A DNA stretch of 64,000 nucleotides from NCBI GenBank assembly GCA_026075535.2, contig AP026544.2, positions 10,602,001-10,666,000 of the forward strand, written 5' to 3'. Within the stretch, counting starts at the first letter, position 1. Each line of letters starts with the position of its first letter. Below are positions 1 to 10,437 of this stretch, piece after piece. The translations under genes and the position numbers were made by a program. The notes beneath the pieces are model-generated. The model was not told the origin of the DNA. It saw only the letters and a program-made list of their open reading frames with translations, and ran no database searches. This DNA comes from Tricholoma matsutake. Taxonomy: Eukaryota; Basidiomycota; Agaricomycetes; Agaricales; Tricholomataceae.

Positions 1-304
1 TAAGTTTGAGTTTGAGGGTATAAATACACTTTTATATTGGCAGCTAATAATTCTCCTGTGGCTCAACTGGTTAAGCACTTGTTTGGTTTGTCATGTGATT
101 CTTGATCATGAGTTCTAGAGTTCAATCCCTGCTCTGAACAAGTTTATTTTGTAGGTACTTTGTGAAATTCATGAAGTCCGAAGCACTTGAAACTTGTAAG
201 ATATCTCAAATTGACTTTCCATTATGGTATGACTTTAGGGTACTGAGTCTCACTGGATTCCTGGAGGATTCCTCCACGACTATGTGGGGCAGTGTAAAGT
301 TCAG
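1..304 (+). mobile_element. HIT-a, right end of a composite element
   Basis: This is the right-hand end of a HIT element whose body lies left of the window. It has a tRNA-like module (59-130), then subterminal GGATTCCTGGAGGATTCC-type repeats at about 254-275, then the terminus GGGGCAGTGTAAAG at 286-299 plus five bases. The next eight bases (305-312, GTGCTAGG) begin the Ngaro-like remnant. They are the reverse complement of the octamer that flanks HIT-g at 47490-47497, which would fit an 8-bp target site in the same place of the same host element. The family assignment rests on shared layout with the complete copies at 42.4 and 50.0 kb. Confidence 0.7.
53..135 (+). other. tRNA-like module of HIT-a, pointing outward
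   Basis: A Pol III-type internal promoter is visible: A box TGGCTCAACTGG at 59-70 and B box GAGTTCAATCC at 118-128. The D-stem (GCTC/GAGC-like) is recognisable, but I cannot fold a full cloverleaf with a 7-bp acceptor stem, so this is a tRNA-derived sequence and not a working tRNA gene. The following bases (TTTATTTTGTAGGTACTTTG) recur after the right-hand tRNA-like modules of HIT-d and HIT-h. Confidence 0.7.
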
Positions 305-914
305 GTGCTAGGGGCTAGCAGATGCCAGGTATAAGACAGATGAAGTGTGACTAGGAGGTCCTGTGTTGCTTTCTTCTCATCTCCCACATCACTCGCAAGC
401 AACACAGGTAGGCATCTTGTGCTTCTCATTGTCACAGCTTCTTACTCCTTTTGGTATCAGTATTCAAGGCTATGCCTACTGAATAACATCTACCTGCATT
501 GTAAGAGTTTCCACAATTTCCAACGGATTAAACTCAACTAGATTTTCACTCAACAGGATTCATCTGGTATTATTTTATGGCTTCGCTACCATACCCAGTT
601 GAATCCTAACAGTGAGCAGGTGTTCTTATCTGATTATCTATCTAACATGGATGTACTTAGGCTTCATCAAACCATTTAGTTAATGTTCAATTTTCATGGC
701 CCTCTCACCTCTCCCTCTTTATTTTACTATATTTTCTGATATTACTCTTAATAACGGTATCTGGTAGTCAAATGGTCTCCACCTGCTTTTAGTGTAACCA
801 TATGTGTATATTTGTAGCATGTCCACTCCCTTGCCTATTTCATTTTGGGTCCATCCAGGAAGGCCTATGTTTTGGCTACTATTTCTCCCTCCTGAGCATG
901 CAGCAGAGGCTACC
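305..914 (+). mobile_element. Internally deleted Ngaro-like retrotransposon remnant
   Basis: Bases 305-720 match, in inverse orientation, the 5' leader of the larger Ngaro-like element (53760-54160), including GTGCTAGGGGCTAGCAG and the segment with ATTTTCACTCAACAGGATTC. Bases 800-914 match the 3' end of its recombinase region (about 47630-47710, inverse), for example TAGCATGTCCACTCCCT. Everything between leader and recombinase tail (gag, RT, RNase H) is missing, so this copy cannot be autonomous. The match stops at 914, where the terminal direct repeat of the full copy would begin and a HIT tRNA-like module starts instead. Confidence 0.7.
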
Positions 915-1247
915 GGTATTGTTGTTAGTTTATGCCTACATAGTTTTCTGTAGTGCCAAGGGTTCAATTCCAGTATGCATGTTTACCTTTTCCCACTATA
1001 TTACTAAGCAAGGCTGCTTTCATTCCTATTGGAATCCTATGTTGTCTGATGTCTTAGCATTACTTTGGAATAGTCCTATGTGATTCCTATGATCAGAAAT
1101 TCCTAGGAAATTCTGATAGTCCAATCGGATCCCAATCAGACTACATCAGACTGGACTAGGACTAAACCTGCTATTTCATGTTGGTGAAAATGACATCGGA
1201 ATATGGTTGGATTCCTATAGGAATATGGGGGGGAGTGTAAAGACCTC
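915..1247 (+). mobile_element. HIT-b, right end fragment
   Basis: This fragment starts inside the A-box region of a tRNA-like module whose B box GGGTTCAATTCC is intact at 960-971. It continues through GATTCC/GGAATCC-type subterminal repeats (1081-1225) and ends with GGGGGGGAGTGTAAAGACCTC at 1227-1247. The reverse complement of that end is the family terminus GAGGTCTTTACACTCCCC. The hairpin and intron-like body is absent. Confidence 0.65.
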
Positions 1248-1469
1248 TCTAAAACCCCTGATCTTGGTATTAGCTATCAACTTTTGAGTAACATAATTGA
1301 AACACATATGGAGATGATAATTGGTGTTCATTTTTTGCAACTTTCCATTCATTCGTTCACCTGGAAACTCACTAAAAGATGCCAAAGGACCCCAATATTT
1401 GAGAAGAGCACCATTATGGATTGCATAATGATGGTTTGGCTTAGATGGATGATGTGGAAAAAGTGGTTG

Positions 1470-2266
1470 AATAGCAGTTCAATATTGAATATAATGCTGA
1501 GTATAGGCATCAGCATCAGCATTGGAGGTTTGATATGCAGCTACAATATTTGTTGCTGCAACAACATGATAGGAGCAGTAGAAGTGCTGGTGGTGGAAAT
1601 TTGTGGCAGTAGTCATGTACCAGAATCCAGGAATAGTGAGGGGAAAGATACATGTGAAGAGGGTGAGATATTCCTGAGCTTTGAGCTTGCCATGGCTTGG
1701 TTCACCAAGATTGGTTGGTGGTTGTTGTATCCATGTTGGAAGAGTAATATCATGAATGCAATTTCTTATTGCCTGTAGCTCAGTTTCTGTGAAGCTAAAT
1801 GCCAAAGGGTCAACAGGAATATAGTTATCATCATCATCATCATCATCATCATCATTGAAGTCATATGCATAGGGATTTGTGTGGCTCTGTGTGGCTCTGT
1901 GTGGCTCTGTGTGGCTGTAGGTGTTGATGAGGATGAGGATGATAATTCAGAAAAAAATGGTGAGGGAGACATAGGTGGTGGTGTATGTTGCATTGCCTTT
2001 GCAGCCTCAAGACTATGTTCAGCTGCTTCTTGAAGAAGGTCATCCAACTCTTCAGCAGAGTCTGATACATCTGCTTCACTCCAATGCTCATCCTCTTCCA
2101 CCTCTTTAGTTTTTTGGATCTCATCCTTAGGGTGTGACATGGGTAACCCCTGGGTATATTTTTTTATACCCATACATCCCTCCAAACACCATACCCACAC
2201 AGGTAGGGGTGCGGTGTTTATTGTGGGTTTCCATGGGTCACCATGGTTATTCACAGGTTTTGACAC
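1470..2266 (-). pseudogene. CACTA-like transposon ORF fragment
   Basis: Two adjoining minus-strand frames (2266-1766 and 1805-1479) look like one decayed ORF with a frameshift near 1790. The upstream part is acidic and Ser/Glu-rich. The downstream part carries LPTWIQQPPTNLGEPSHGKL followed by KAQEYLTLFTCIFPL, a motif style I associate with basidiomycete CACTA/TNP2-related transposon proteins (a PPxNLGxxxHGKLKAxxW...F core). An ATC run (1827-1856, read as poly-Met on the minus strand) and a 10-bp tandem repeat break the frame. It could instead belong to another fungal DNA transposon group. It is not functional as it stands. Confidence 0.45.
1827..1918. repeat. ATC microsatellite and TGTGGCTCTG tandem repeat
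   Basis: An ATC trinucleotide run of about ten copies lies at 1827-1856. It is followed by four near-perfect copies of the decamer TGTGGCTCTG at about 1878-1917. Both lie within the decayed transposon ORF and probably arose by slippage. Confidence 0.85.
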
Positions 2267-2309
2267 AACTAAGTATTTTAATAATATAATTACACTAAAT
2301 TAATATATA

Positions 2310-3000
2310 TACATAATAAGAATGCCCCCCTCTCATGTTTGGAGTGAGGGAGGGGCCTGTCATCACTGAGAACAGAACAAAAAACCCCCCCTGCTCGCGT
2401 TTGCAGCGAGAGGGGGGGGTGGTGCCTTCTCATCGTCCCCATCCTCATTGCACCCCGTTTCCACCCCACAAGCAGTTGCTTGTGGCAGCAGTTGGGGGTG
2501 CTGTCCTGGTGGTGGTCCTCAGGTATTGTCTGTCATTGTCTGTCATTGTCCCACCCACAATCCACCCCACAAGCAGTTGCTTGTGAGGCTGGGGGTGGGG
2601 TGTGTCACTTCTTGTTCATCACTGGTCCCATCCTTGTTGTTATCCAGCTTGTGAGCAGAAGCTCACAATGGTGGTGTGGTGGTGCTGTCAATGGTGTTGT
2701 CTTGTTGTTATAGCAGTATTAGAACCTAAAAGTTGAATAAAAACATTAGTTAGTTAGATAAAAACAAGAATGAAAAATACCTAGGGTCCAAATGACAATA
2801 GATGTCATTTGGGCTGTGATAAGACCCCCTGCATCTCACTCTTGAAGTGAGTGAAGGAGGGGCTGGCACCAGAGAACCAGAGACCTCCATCTTGCCTTTG
2901 AGGCAAGGGAGGGGCATTGGATGGGCTGCATATGTTGTTGTAGACAAAAGTGTAACCTACAATCAGCATATCAACAGACTCACAAGACCAGAATCCTGGT
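2310..3000 (-). mobile_element. HIT-c, internal fragment in reverse orientation
   Basis: No termini are visible, but the body modules are present in reverse order. G/C-armed hairpins lie at 2323-2360 and 2390-2420. AAGCAGTTGCTT-centred hairpins lie near 2470 and 2572, and a GTGAGCAGAAGCTCAC hairpin near 2650. An intron-like segment runs from 2780 to 2726 on the minus strand: a GTAT donor, branch-like CTAACTAACTAATG and TTTTAG acceptor followed by GTTCTAAT. The hairpin GGTCCAAATGAC/GTCATTTGGGC lies at 2785-2814 directly before the donor. Two further short hairpins follow (2837-2860 and 2886-2912). There is no coding potential. Confidence 0.65.
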
Positions 3001-3105
3001 ACCAGCATATGGTATGCATCACAGCTCGCACATTTTGGACAACATAGAAGCTTGTATCACAGCACTTGAATGTGAACTAGCTCTCAAAAAAGAGCTTGTG
3101 CTTGA

Positions 3106-4440
3106 ATGAGAGATTTTTGCACTTCAAAATTGTCATGTCGCACCTCCCAGTCTTCATCACATAGTTCGAGCTTCATCACACATGTCCATGCCAGTTTTAT
3201 CATCTTCCCCTTCAATAGTTCCAGTCCAGTCCACTCCCATAGTTGCAGCTTCATCAGCTTCGAGTTTGATCAACCCCGTTCTACCTGTTTCATTAGTATC
3301 GACTTTGCCATCATTGGTCTTGCCAGCTTTGCATTTGTCCATCGCATTGTTCACACCAGTTTCATCTTTGATAAATTCACCTTTGCCTATCGCACCAATC
3401 GTATCAGCTTCGACAGTTTTGACATCGTCCAAAGAATGCGAAATATTCGAATTACCATTTTCGACTTCAACTTGCCCTCCAACACCATTTTCACCTCCAC
3501 AATGGAGCTGGATCTCACCCCCAATATTTTCTTCATATTTGTCCTTGTCATCGCCCATTTCGACCTTGTCTTTGCGTTTGCCACTCCCAATATTTTCATC
3601 CTCAATCTCGTCATCTGTGCCATCGTCCACTTCACCATCTATTTTGATATCGCCTTCACCCTCATATATTTTATCACCATCTTCATGTTTGGATTTGCCC
3701 TCAAAGTCCAATAATGCGCTTGAAGTTCCCTATTGATCATATATCCATAGTCCTCAGCTTGCAACCCTTGTCATCATCCCTGACATTTTTATTACATCCA
3801 TCGTTAACCACAGTTTCGTCGACCTCGTTTTTGATCCCTCAATCTTTTGTTCGAACTATATTTGACCAGTCCCTCGACCCGATTATTGCGATCATGGTTA
3901 GCATTGTTGACATCGATCAAATTTGCCTATTTCCTTTCTCGTCTTTTTCATTTCGACTTTGTTCTATTTATTGAACTCATCTTCACCATGCTTGACATTC
4001 TTTGATTAGCCTCGACGGCTTTCATTTTAGCTTTGACACCTCATTTCACATTGCTTCATTTCAATTTAACTTGATTTACCTTTGCAGTTCGATTGACTGA
4101 CCAGGATGGTCAGTATTTTAGTCAGGGGTCCACCTTGTCGTTCAAGCTTGGAAAACACATCTACGATCATTGTCAAAGCTCTATGAGTCTCTGCAGACCT
4201 CTACAAAGCTCTACAAACCCATACAAACCCCTCCGAAGTTCTACAAAACTCTACAAAGTTATGAAAATGCTGCAAAATTCCTCAAAACACATTCTTTTAG
4301 ACTTTGAATTACTTTGACAAGCAGTCCTTTTATGACTATTTGACAGTCAGTCTGACAGGTGACATCTAGAGGGCCTCACATCCTTTCTCTGACTTGTGTT
4401 ATACCATCCAAAGCCATTTATTGGGTTTTGTTTGGGTTTC
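3106..4440. other. Unclassified TCGA-rich region, no recognised gene
   Basis: This stretch is unusually rich in TCG/CGA words and is open on both strands over 3106-3736. The minus-strand frame encodes an acidic, low-complexity Asp/Glu/Lys/Gly-rich peptide and the plus frames Ser/Pro-rich ones, so the open frames may only reflect skewed composition. Bases 4190-4300 carry a degenerate CTCTACAAAG/CCCCTCCGAAG repeat that recurs at 11370-11500. I recognise no domain. It may be an unknown repeat or the edge of one. Confidence 0.4.
4190..4310 (+). repeat. Degenerate CTCTACAAAG repeat, second copy at 11.4 kb
   Basis: Words such as CTCTACAAAG, AACCCCTCC and GAAGTTCTAC repeat here and reappear in the same order at 11370-11500, ending in both places near CATGAAAATGCT or TATGAAAATGCTG. 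This marks one dispersed repeat of unknown type. Confidence 0.6.
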
Positions 4441-4618
4441 TGGGTTGAGCATCATCAGCATTTATCTATGCCATTTTTGATTGGACCCCTAGATCACTTA
4501 GATCTCGGATCACAACTTAATGGGATCAGACTACCCAACCCATCTCCCTCCCATTTGTCTTCTTTGACATTGCCCTACTCAATGCTCGCCTACCATTACC
4601 ACTTCTGCTTTCTCTACT

Positions 4619-5635
4619 ATGGTTGCTGAAACAAACCTACCTTCTATTTCTCTCATCAAGTTGTCAGTTCAGTACTCAGGGGAGAAGTTGGACAAACTTA
4701 AGTCTAATTACAAAGAATGGTGCGAGGAGATCACAATTGCCCTCTTACTGAATGGACTCTATGAATATGTGACTGGTGATATTACCTCACCTACATCTAC
4801 AGAAACCCATGCTATTGCAAACTGGGTGGCTAACTCGCGTCTTGCGTATGCCTTTCTTGCTTCCAGTGTTTCCCCATCAGAGTGCCCATTCCTTGATATC
4901 AAGAAGGGCCCTGATGTAAATAGGAAAACTCTCCAAGATTGTCATCAAAAGGAAGGTCCAGTCTTCCAGGTCCAATTGCTCCAACAGGCGCTTTCCATCC
5001 AGTGCTCAAAGGATGTGCCACTCCCCAAAATGGCGGAGAGGATTTGCACTCTCATTGAGCACACTTTTGCCATGGGGGACATAAAAGTGGACTTACTCTG
5101 TTGTATTGCCCTCCTTAATTCCCTTAGCGACAACTTCCCACATGCACAATCCATTATATCCCACAACATCACTGCCTTGACCACCAGTTCCCATATGGGT
5201 CAAAGGACATCCGCATGTTCCTGGAGAATGAACAGTCACTCCTTGAGAATGACCAGCATCATGATTCTCACTCCACCATTGCACTTACCACTCGGACCAA
5301 ACCAAACAAAGCACCTAACATGCCCACTTGAGGGAATCCTGTCTGTAAAAAGACTGGGCATACTATGGAGTAGTGCATCAAGCCTGGAGGCGGCATGGCC
5401 AGGAAAAACCATTGATGAATCTAAAGCCACATGGAAGCTGGTGCTCAAGAAGAAAGCACCAGGTACTGCTAGCTCCAGGATCCCAATTACGGTAAAGGAT
5501 GTCAATGGACGTGCCTTCACAGTCATGGTTAATTCTGAGTCCCCTGCGCCCATCGCCTCCCACCCAGAATTTGCAGGCCTTGCATGTGACCCCCTTCCCA
5601 CTGCTTCCATCAAAGAGGTTGAATATGAGGGATAG
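4619..5635 (+). pseudogene. copia-1 gag
   Basis: The ATG at 4619 opens a frame with the copia-gag pattern: VQYSGEKLDKLKSNYKEWCE near residues 18-37, then an alpha-helical core. Homology to the copia-2 gag (63829-63122) is clear through ALLNSLSDNFPHAQSII at about residue 170. Beyond about 5190 the frame leaves that homology, and the zinc-knuckle region is scrambled (VCKKTGHT appears in another frame near 5345). Frame shifting therefore ended function. The gag tail (AFTVMVNSESPAP) returns before the stop at 5635. Confidence 0.8.
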
Positions 5636-5639
5636 ATTG

Positions 5640-7831
5640 TTGTTGAGGAGGAGGCGTCTACGACTCTCAACTAGAACCAACATACATACATCCATACTGA
5701 TGGCACGTTCACTGTCAAACCACTTACTCAGACCCATCAATCTCACCTTTCACTGGACAAGCATCCCTTTATTGTCGACTCTGGTGCAACTGTACATATC
5801 TCACCTGACAGATTGTATTTCCTTACCCTTTGTCCGACTCAACCATGTACCATTAGAGGGGTGGGAGGTTCCTCAATAGTAGTGTTTAAAGGTCCAGTCC
5901 GGTCCGGTTTTTGACCTCCAAATGGGGCAACTGGCAACAGCAACCAGTCTAGGACCGACCCAAATATTGTAGGACCGCAACTGGACCCTTTAGGACCAGT
6001 CCTAATTGGTCCGTGGACCGAAAAAAGACTGGTTTGGACTGGTCTTTTGTCATAAAATTTATCATGCCAAATAACCCATATGTATCTCAACAAATATGAC
6101 CATTACCTCATATATATTATATTCATGGATAGAGATTGTAATGCTCCATAGACCGATTCAACATTTAAGCAATTCCATCAAGATTTGACTGAGATATGGC
6201 CAAAACCGAAGGGACATGCATTCAAGTTGCAGTTTGTGGTTTGTAATTTGGAGTTTGTAGTTGCACTCATTTGGGCTGTTATATGAGTAAAATCCCATGG
6301 TACAGATGATTAGGTGTGTTGTTGTTACTTTTATGATGTCATCTAGCTGTACAAAAAAAATTATAGCTCAGGTAATAAGCAATGCAATCAAAGTTGTTCT
6401 GATACAACAAAATACTCATACAAAAATGTTTTTGGTCATATCTCAACCAATTCTTGACTGTTTTTGATGGTCCAGGGACCGAAAATGAAGTAAATATGTG
6501 TGGGAGTAAGGTCCAACATATGTTGGGATGAAAGACCGGTTGTAACTGGTTTTAACCGGTTTTTCAACCGTCCTACTATATTTTTCAACACAAAAGACCA
6601 GCAACTGGACTGAAAAAGACTGGTCCATAAATAGACCACTGGTCCAGTCCTAATCGGTCCAGTTCAGTTCAGTTTCGGTCTTTTTTTTGGTCCTACAGAC
6701 TGGACCTCTAAACACTACTCAATAGCCGCCATTGGTGTTGGGGATATCAAACTCCAGATAGCCCAAGGCACATCAATTCTCTTATGTAATGTGCTCTATA
6801 TCCCAAACTTGACTGTCTGACTCATCTCTGCAGGAGTATCAGCTGATGACTCGAACATTGCCACACACTTCAATAACACAGAGTGTTGGATTATGGACAA
6901 CTCCACCAGTGCACTGGTTGCACGAGGATCCAGACTCTCCAAGAAACTCTACTCACTCAACCTCCATTCTGGCGCTGTCGACCATGCCTTTTCCATACAC
7001 AAATCCCCAAACTTGAAAACATGGCACCACCATCTTGGCCATGCCAACTACCAATCCATCTGGGATATGGCCAAGAAAGGGACGCTCACAGGTGTGCCTC
7101 TTGTTTCCTCACCAAAACCACCTAAGTGCGAATCATGTGTGCTTGGAAAACAGACAAAGATGCCTGTCCCAAAAAGACATGAGGAGGGGCCTGGTCACAA
7201 GGCAACAAGGAAGTTGCCAAAAGTATGGGTTGATTTGTCAGGACCGCATGCAGTGAAGTCTCATACTGGGAATTCATATGTAATGGATATAGTTGATGAC
7301 TACACATCCTTTCCTTGGTCAATACCCCTTCGCAACAAATATGATTCTTTTCCTCAACTTGAAGCCTGGGAACTCACCCAAGAAACTGAAATGGGTCTTA
7401 AAATTGAAATCTACATCACCGATAATGGGGAGCTTAAATCGCATGAAATGGAGGCCTGGTTGAAGACTTGGGGAATGGAGCAACAATTTACTGCTCCCCA
7501 TACCTCTGTGCACATTGGGCATGTTGAACGTATGCACAGGACACTCATGGCTAAGGCCCATACAATGTGGATTTACTCTGGATTACCAGCATATTTATGG
7601 GATGAATTCTATTTAACAGCCTCCCATTTACATGCAAAAACCACTACTCGCTCCCTCAAAGGAACCACACCTTGGGAACTATGGTACAAAAGAAAGCCTG
7701 ACTACTCTTACCTGAGAGAAATTGGTTGCCAAGCCTTTGTCCTTATCCCCAGGAAGGACAACCCTAAAATCTTCGAACACTCCATTGAATGCATATTGGT
7801 AGGGTATGATTCAAAATCAAAATCGTATTGA
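5640..7831 (+). pseudogene. copia-1 protease and integrase
   Basis: The aspartic protease core VDSGATVHISP lies near 5780, and the GVGGSS loop is split by the MITE at 5879/6718. After the MITE the frame resumes (AAIGVGDIKLQ) into GAG-pre-integrase (KTWHHHLGHANYQSIWDMAK near 7015-7080) with zinc-binding CESCVLGKQ. The integrase core follows (VWVDLSGPHAV, DIVDDYTSF, TDNGELKSHEME) with a tail VGYDSKSKSY. Internal stops occur near 5635 and 6820. The DDE-type acidic residues (VDDY, TDNGE and a downstream Glu) appear present. Confidence 0.85.
5880..6717. mobile_element. 838-bp hAT-type MITE inside copia-1
   Basis: The insertion is bounded by the 8-bp duplication CTCAATAG (5872-5879 and 6718-6725). 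Terminal inverted repeats read TAGTGTTTAAAGGTCCAGTC on the left and TAGTGTTTAGAGGTCCAGTC on the right. The subterminal zones are dense in GGTCC/GGACC words. There is no credible ORF. The 8-bp duplication and TAGTG terminus fit the hAT superfamily. Removing the element and one duplication rejoins the copia protease frame (GGSS then IAAIG). Confidence 0.92.
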
Positions 7832-8449
7832 TGCTATGACTGTGCAACACAAAAAATCCACAGTTCCTACCATGTTAGATTCCTTGAAAGTCACGATGGT
7901 CACTCACTGGCACTGCCTACGCCCACCATGGAAAATTGGTGGGTCAAGACTGAAGGCTCTACATCAAACTTCAGCCCCCTATCCCTGGATAATGAGGACA
8001 ATGAAGACTCAGTTGTTGATTGCAACTCTCCGGACAGAGGCACTCATGATACAGATGTACAACAAGTCCCATCACTTACACCCCTCCCACATTGCTCTTC
8101 ACGCACACCCATTCCCACTGAGAAAAATCCCAGTGGTGGTCCAACTGTTACCAAAACTGCTGCTGCTGTCAAAGCATCCCAGGAAAGTGCCACATGAGTT
8201 AAGGAAGCACAATGAGAATGATGAGCAGCAACATTGGCTGCCAGGACTGATTGCCCACCAGATTCCACAATTGATCATGATCATGATGTCATTGAAGAAC
8301 TCTGGCAATCACTCAATAACCTTGATCTCAGAGATCAAGCGCATGAATTCCAGGCCCTGATCTCAGAGATGGGGGACTTTGATCCTGAATCACTTCAATT
8401 TGAAGACAATCCTTGAACATGGGAGGAGGCTAAGAACTCAGTTGATGCA

Positions 8450-9974
8450 GATTGATGGACAGAGGGATACATAGATGAGCTTCAATCTTTGAAAGATATG
8501 GATGTTTACAAACTGATTCCCCGTGGCAACGTTCCCCAGGGAAAGCAGATCCGTAAAGGTAAACTGGTTTTCCATATTAAGCATGATGAGACTGGGAAGG
8601 CTGTCAGGTGGAAGGTCCATCTGATTTTCAAGGGTTTTGAACAAATCTATGGCAAAGACTATACTAAGACTACCTCACCAACTGCATGCATGGAATCATG
8701 GAGGATACTCCTTCATTTAGCAGTGTCCCTTGGTTGGGATGCACAACAGATAGATGTCAAAATGGCATTCCTCTATGGGTTACTGCCAGATGACAAAGTG
8801 CAATACATGGAACAACCTGCTGGATTTCAGGAACCTGGTAAAGAGGACTGGATTTGGCAACTACAATGTGGTTTGTATGGCATGAAACAAAGTGGGCGGA
8901 TATGGAATCAAACCCTCAACACCCAAATGATCAATTGGGGGTTCATCTTGCAAATCCTGTGTGTACTACCACAAGTCCAACTCTGGGACTATTATCACAG
9001 CCATCCACATTGATGACTATCTGTCCATTGCAGACTCCACAAGCAAAAATGAATGCTTCAAGGATCAGATGAGGAAGGTATGGACAATTTCTGAGTTGGG
9101 CATGGTGCATATTATCATTGGGGTTGCTGTCACCTGGGACAGGGCTAACAGAACTGGTGCGCTATCACAGACAGTGCTGATTGATAAAATCGTCAAACAG
9201 TTTGGCCAAAAAGATGCCCATCCGGTATCTGCACCTTTAGAGCCTGGTACCAAATTACGCCATGCAGATCGACAATCTATGTGTCCAGAGGACCAGGCTC
9301 AACTCAACAAGCTCCCCTACTGGTCACTCGTGGGTTGTCTACTCTACTCAGCCATCAGTACATGCCCCAATATTTCTCATGCCATCCAGCAACTCTTGCA
9401 ATACCTTGCTTGTTTTTCCTTTGTACATTTGCAGGCAGCCACTAGGCTAGTGCATTACATCAAAGGTACCAGGGACCTTCAACTTCATCTTGGTGGCAAT
9501 CAGCCTATATCCCTCCATCCATTTAGTGATTCTGATTGGGCTAACTGCCTCGATACACATCACAGTGTAGGTGGATATATATACTCCCTTGGTTCAGGTG
9601 CCATCTCCTGGATGGCGCATAAACAAAAGGTCATTGCAACTTCATCCTGTGAAGCTGAGTATGTTGCTGCATTTGAGACAGCCAAGGAATGTATGTGGTT
9701 GCAAACATTGCTTCATTCCATCAATCATCAGCAATCACCCCCAACATTAATCTACTGCGATAACTCTGCTACCAAGACCTTATCTGAAGACCATCTCCTT
9801 CATTCTTGCATTAAACATGTCAACATCAAATACCATTTCCTTCATGAGTGCGTCCAATCAAATGAATTATGGCTTACCTACATCAACACCCAGGAGAATG
9901 TTGCAGACATGTTAACAAAGGTGCTAGATGTCAAACAATTCACTTACCTATGTGGCTTCCTCGGCGTCTGCTAA
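8450..9974 (+). pseudogene. copia-1 reverse transcriptase and RNase H
   Basis: The RVT_2-type RT is easily recognised: VFHIKHDETGKAVRWKVHL, QQIDVKMAFLYGLLP, LQCGLYGMKQSGRIWNQTLN, and the catalytic pair in HIDDYLSIAD near 9010. RNase H follows: SDSDWANCLDT, SSCEAEYVAAFE, IYCDNSATKTL and HVNIKYHFLHECV, ending with a stop at 9972-9974. One frameshift at about 8945-8965 separates the first half of RT from the YxDD box. Stops also lie upstream near 8197, 8416 and 8454. Otherwise the catalytic residues are retained, more so than in copia-2. Confidence 0.9.
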
Positions 9975-10015
9975 CTCGATTTCATGCAAGGAGGAGTATT
10001 CACAGTGAGGAGGAG

Positions 10016-10399
10016 TGTTGAGAATGACACCGTGAGTGCATGTGAATGCCATATTGCCAAATACGGATCTCGGCACATTAATTGATGTGTGTCCTATATT
10101 TAGCACATACCCTTGATGTGTGTGCTTGTATCCATGTCACGGATACCTTTATACCATTCTCCTTTATCTAACATGACTCATATATATACAGTAGACAGAT
10201 ACCAGATCACCTCAGTCACTTATACAGAGACTGAGGTGAGTAATGACTTATTATTCAGTAGCAAACAATTACTTACTGTACTTATAGTTCACTCTTGTTG
10301 TACTAGGTACAGTACTAATACAGTCACTTATACAGAGACTGAGTTCACTCTTGTTGTACTAGGATTTATTTTCTACAGAAACCTGGGTTGTTTGATGCA
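10016..10399 (+). repeat. copia-1 3' LTR
   Basis: The LTR starts TGTTGAGAATGACACCGTGAG directly after a purine-rich tract (GGAGGAG) and ends near TTTGATGCA. It contains two copies of a hairpin, CTCAGTC/GACTGAG, around the loop ACTTATACAGA (about 10209-10234 and 10322-10345). It also has repeated TTGTTGTACTAGG blocks. The same plan is seen in the copia-2 LTR at 57802-58173. Confidence 0.85.
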
Positions 10400-10437
10400 T
10401 GTTGCGAGTGCCTGGAGATCTTGTGGATAGCCATATT

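Larger units (their letters stand above)
4619..10399 (+). mobile_element. copia-1: Ty1/copia retrotransposon, 5' LTR not found
   Basis: The domains are ordered gag, protease, integrase, reverse transcriptase, RNase H, which is the Ty1/copia order, followed by a 3' LTR (10016-10399). No matching 5' LTR is visible upstream of the gag start at 4619, so the copy appears truncated on the left. It is interrupted by a MITE at 5880-6717 and carries several frameshifts and stops. A related but more decayed copy (copia-2) lies on the minus strand at 57.8-63.8 kb. The two share gag, protease, RT and LTR features. Confidence 0.9.

Noticed and set aside
53..135. Functional tRNA genes at this and the seven other tRNA-like sites
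   Set aside because: A and B boxes are present, but no 7-bp acceptor stem or consistent anticodon arm can be folded, and the copies lie at fixed places inside mobile elements.
3106..3736. Protein genes on both strands
   Set aside because: Overlapping open frames on both strands give low-complexity acidic or Ser/Pro-rich peptides, as expected from skewed TCG-rich composition. No domain or codon signal supports either.
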